64,000 nucleotides of DNA from Dawidia cretensis. GTDB taxonomy: Bacteria > Bacteroidota > Bacteroidia > Cytophagales > Cyclobacteriaceae. Made by a program: the position numbers and the translations under genes. Position 1 is the first letter of the stretch. The number at the start of each line of letters is the position of its first letter. Positions 62,893 through 64,000 of the stretch are shown here, in pieces. Under the pieces are notes generated by a model. The model did not search any database and was not told where the DNA came from. It saw nothing but the letters and a program-made list of their open reading frames with translations. The stretch lies in NCBI RefSeq assembly GCF_018598175.1, contig NZ_JAHESE010000001.1, positions 1 to 64,000 on the forward strand. Direction: 5' to 3'.

Positions 62893-63321
62893 TCATTTCT
62901 TTACGACAACGGCAATCCCGGGATTGCGCTCCACCAGCGCGGCAACAAAAGCCTCCTGATCTTTGGGTGAGATATAGATCTCGTCCTAACGGTTGTAGCG
63001 TACAACGATACCCTTACCCGCCGATGCCGGCCGGTAGCCAACCCATATTGTCTCACCACACGTCACCTGCGTGATACTCGCTAACGCGATCTTGCCGCGA
63101 AAAGGTCCGGAGGCAAAATACAGGTGCCCGGCATCGATCCTATAGGATGTGCCAAACCACGTCCATGCCATCAGTCCGACCGGCAACGCCAGCACGGCAT
63201 AGGCTATGGGGTTCTCATGGAAGGGAAGCACAAGCATCTCACCTACCAGGAGCAACAACACAATGGCCATGATGCTGCCGGTCAGCACACCTTTTTTACT
63301 GGGATATTGCATTGCTTTCAT
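62893..63321 (-). pseudogene. PH-domain membrane protein interrupted by an in-frame TAG
   Basis: A start at the ATG at 63321 gives 111 residues with two hydrophobic helices (SIMAIVLLLLVGEMLVL, AYAVLALPVGLMAWTWF) and a bacterial PH domain (YRIDAGHLYFASGPFRGKIAL, ITQVTCGETIWVGYRPASAGKGIVVRYNR). A TAG stop lies at 62988-62986. The same frame continues for 30 sensible codons (DEIYISPKDQEAFVAAL..NPGIAVVVKK) to a TGA at 62895-62893. Related PH domains read YN(K/R)YDE(I/V)(Y/F)ISP here, so the TAG stands where Tyr (TAC/TAT) is expected. A recent nonsense mutation, a sequencing error or read-through are all possible. Confidence 0.75.
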
Positions 63322-63470
63322 AACGGGCCATAATAAGCAAGAGCAAGATACCAATTACCGCCCATATTGACGCAAATCCCGAATTTGGCTATGATCTACG
63401 GCATAGTTTTTTAAATTTACCGCTTCTCTAAACATGCCACGGCCATGCGCATAGACAAGCCTCATTAACA

Positions 63471-64000
63471 ATGGAGGAATCCAAGGACCGACTACTACAT
63501 ATCCTCAAGGAAGCACCCATCTCAACCGCCCTGCTCACCGGCCCTGAGCTGGTCATTGCGCTGGCCAACGACGCGACGCTCAGGCTTTGGGGCAAAGATG
63601 CTTCTATTATCGGGAAACCGCTACTCGTCGCCATGCCCGAACTCAAAGGCCAGGGTGCTTACGAGGCCGTCGCCGAAGTGTACCGCACCGGCATTGGTTA
63701 TGACGGCCGGGAAAATAAGGTATACCTCCGGGAGTCAGACGGCACGATCCGTACTGTGTATGCTAATTTCATGGGAAAAGCCTTGCGCGCCGCCGACGGC
63801 TCCATCGAGTCCGTACTCCTGATGGGGTATGAAGTAACCAACCAGGTAGAAGCGCAACAACGGGTGGTGGTTGCCGAGGAGAAAGCCCAGCAGGCTATTC
63901 GGATGGCCGACGAAGCATCGCAACGTGTGTTGCGTGACAGCGAGGAACGGTTCCGCACGCTGATTACAGAGACATCCATGGTAGGCTCGGCACTTTATAC
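63471..64000 (+). CDS. PAS-domain signalling protein, N-terminal part
   Basis: The first 176 residues are visible from the ATG at 63471; the gene runs off the right edge. A PAS domain (about 10-125: APISTALLTGPELVIALANDAT, GYDGRENKVYLRESDGTIRTVYANF) is followed by a coiled coil (AQQRVVVAEEKAQQAIRMADEASQRVL) and the start of a second PAS domain (SEERFRTLITETSMVG). Such tandem PAS proteins in Bacteroidota usually end in a histidine kinase domain, which would lie beyond the window. Confidence 0.88.
   Translation, partial: MEESKDRLLHILKEAPISTALLTGPELVIALANDATLRLWGKDASIIGKPLLVAMPELKGQGAYEAVAEVYRTGIGYDGRENKVYLRESDGTIRTVYANFMGKALRAADGSIESVLLMGYEVTNQVEAQQRVVVAEEKAQQAIRMADEASQRVLRDSEERFRTLITETSMVGSALY

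Noticed and set aside
1-64000. CRISPR arrays, tRNA or rRNA genes, prophage or insertion sequences
   Set aside because: No regularly spaced repeats, cloverleaf-like tracts, rRNA-like stretches, integrases or transposases were recognised on either strand. This was by eye, so a degenerate tRNA or remnant could have been missed.

Overview
The window is a chromosomal segment of a Bacteroidota bacterium, most likely of the order Cytophagales. The genus cannot be fixed from the sequence. The placement rests on two SusC/SusD pairs, a C-terminal type IX secretion sorting domain on a 2869-residue surface protein, several lipoproteins, the Bacteroidota -7 promoter box TAnnTTTG before several genes, few Shine-Dalgarno sequences, and moderately GC-rich coding DNA. 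Three genes are incomplete or broken: glutamate dehydrogenase (cut by the left edge), a PAS sensor protein (cut by the right edge) and a PH-domain gene interrupted by an in-frame TAG near 63 kb. I saw no rRNA, tRNA, CRISPR array, prophage or insertion sequence.

Layout. 1-4 kb is housekeeping: glutamate dehydrogenase, a TauE-type permease, an RlpA/SPOR cell-wall protein and guaB. 4.5-13 kb is one giant secreted protein built from four related supermodules. 13.3-21.4 kb is a forward run: a membrane GAF-PP2C phosphatase, a STAS protein and an RsbW-like kinase (a complete partner-switching trio), then three SurA/PpiC-type periplasmic chaperones and a MoxR ATPase. 21.4-24.9 kb, on the reverse strand, holds a GAF-PAS sensor, a methyltransferase fused to a chorismate-lyase (UbiC-like) domain, and a small STAS-like protein. 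25.3-31.5 kb holds small KTSC-like and WYL-like proteins, an AraC regulator followed by two SDRs, a DoxX-like and a VOC protein, then a fatty-acid desaturase. 31.5-38.4 kb is mixed: a DUF1080 lipoprotein, a PadR-linked ABC permease, a lipoprotein, an aldo/keto reductase and an orphan Imm11-like protein.

38.4-62.5 kb is mainly glycan acquisition. The first locus has SusD, SusC and an orphan LuxR-type response regulator, next to a GH9 enzyme. The second is a reverse-strand operon of about 14 kb: susC, susD, an SGNH esterase, a GH2 enzyme, an FAD-dependent oxidoreductase, an unrecognised 857-residue lipoprotein and a sodium/solute symporter. A divergent LacI-family regulator carries an extra N-terminal zinc ribbon. 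The expected flow is outer-membrane capture by SusCD, periplasmic de-esterification and cleavage, uptake of a small product by the symporter, and perhaps cytoplasmic oxidation of a sugar. The substrate cannot be named from sequence alone.

The items most worth a second look are the methyltransferase-chorismate lyase fusion, the seven-gene polysaccharide locus with its redox enzyme and unassigned lipoprotein, an intrinsic terminator hairpin that contains the start codon of the next gene, the partner-switching trio with no visible sigma factor, and several unexplained palindromes in intergenic DNA.
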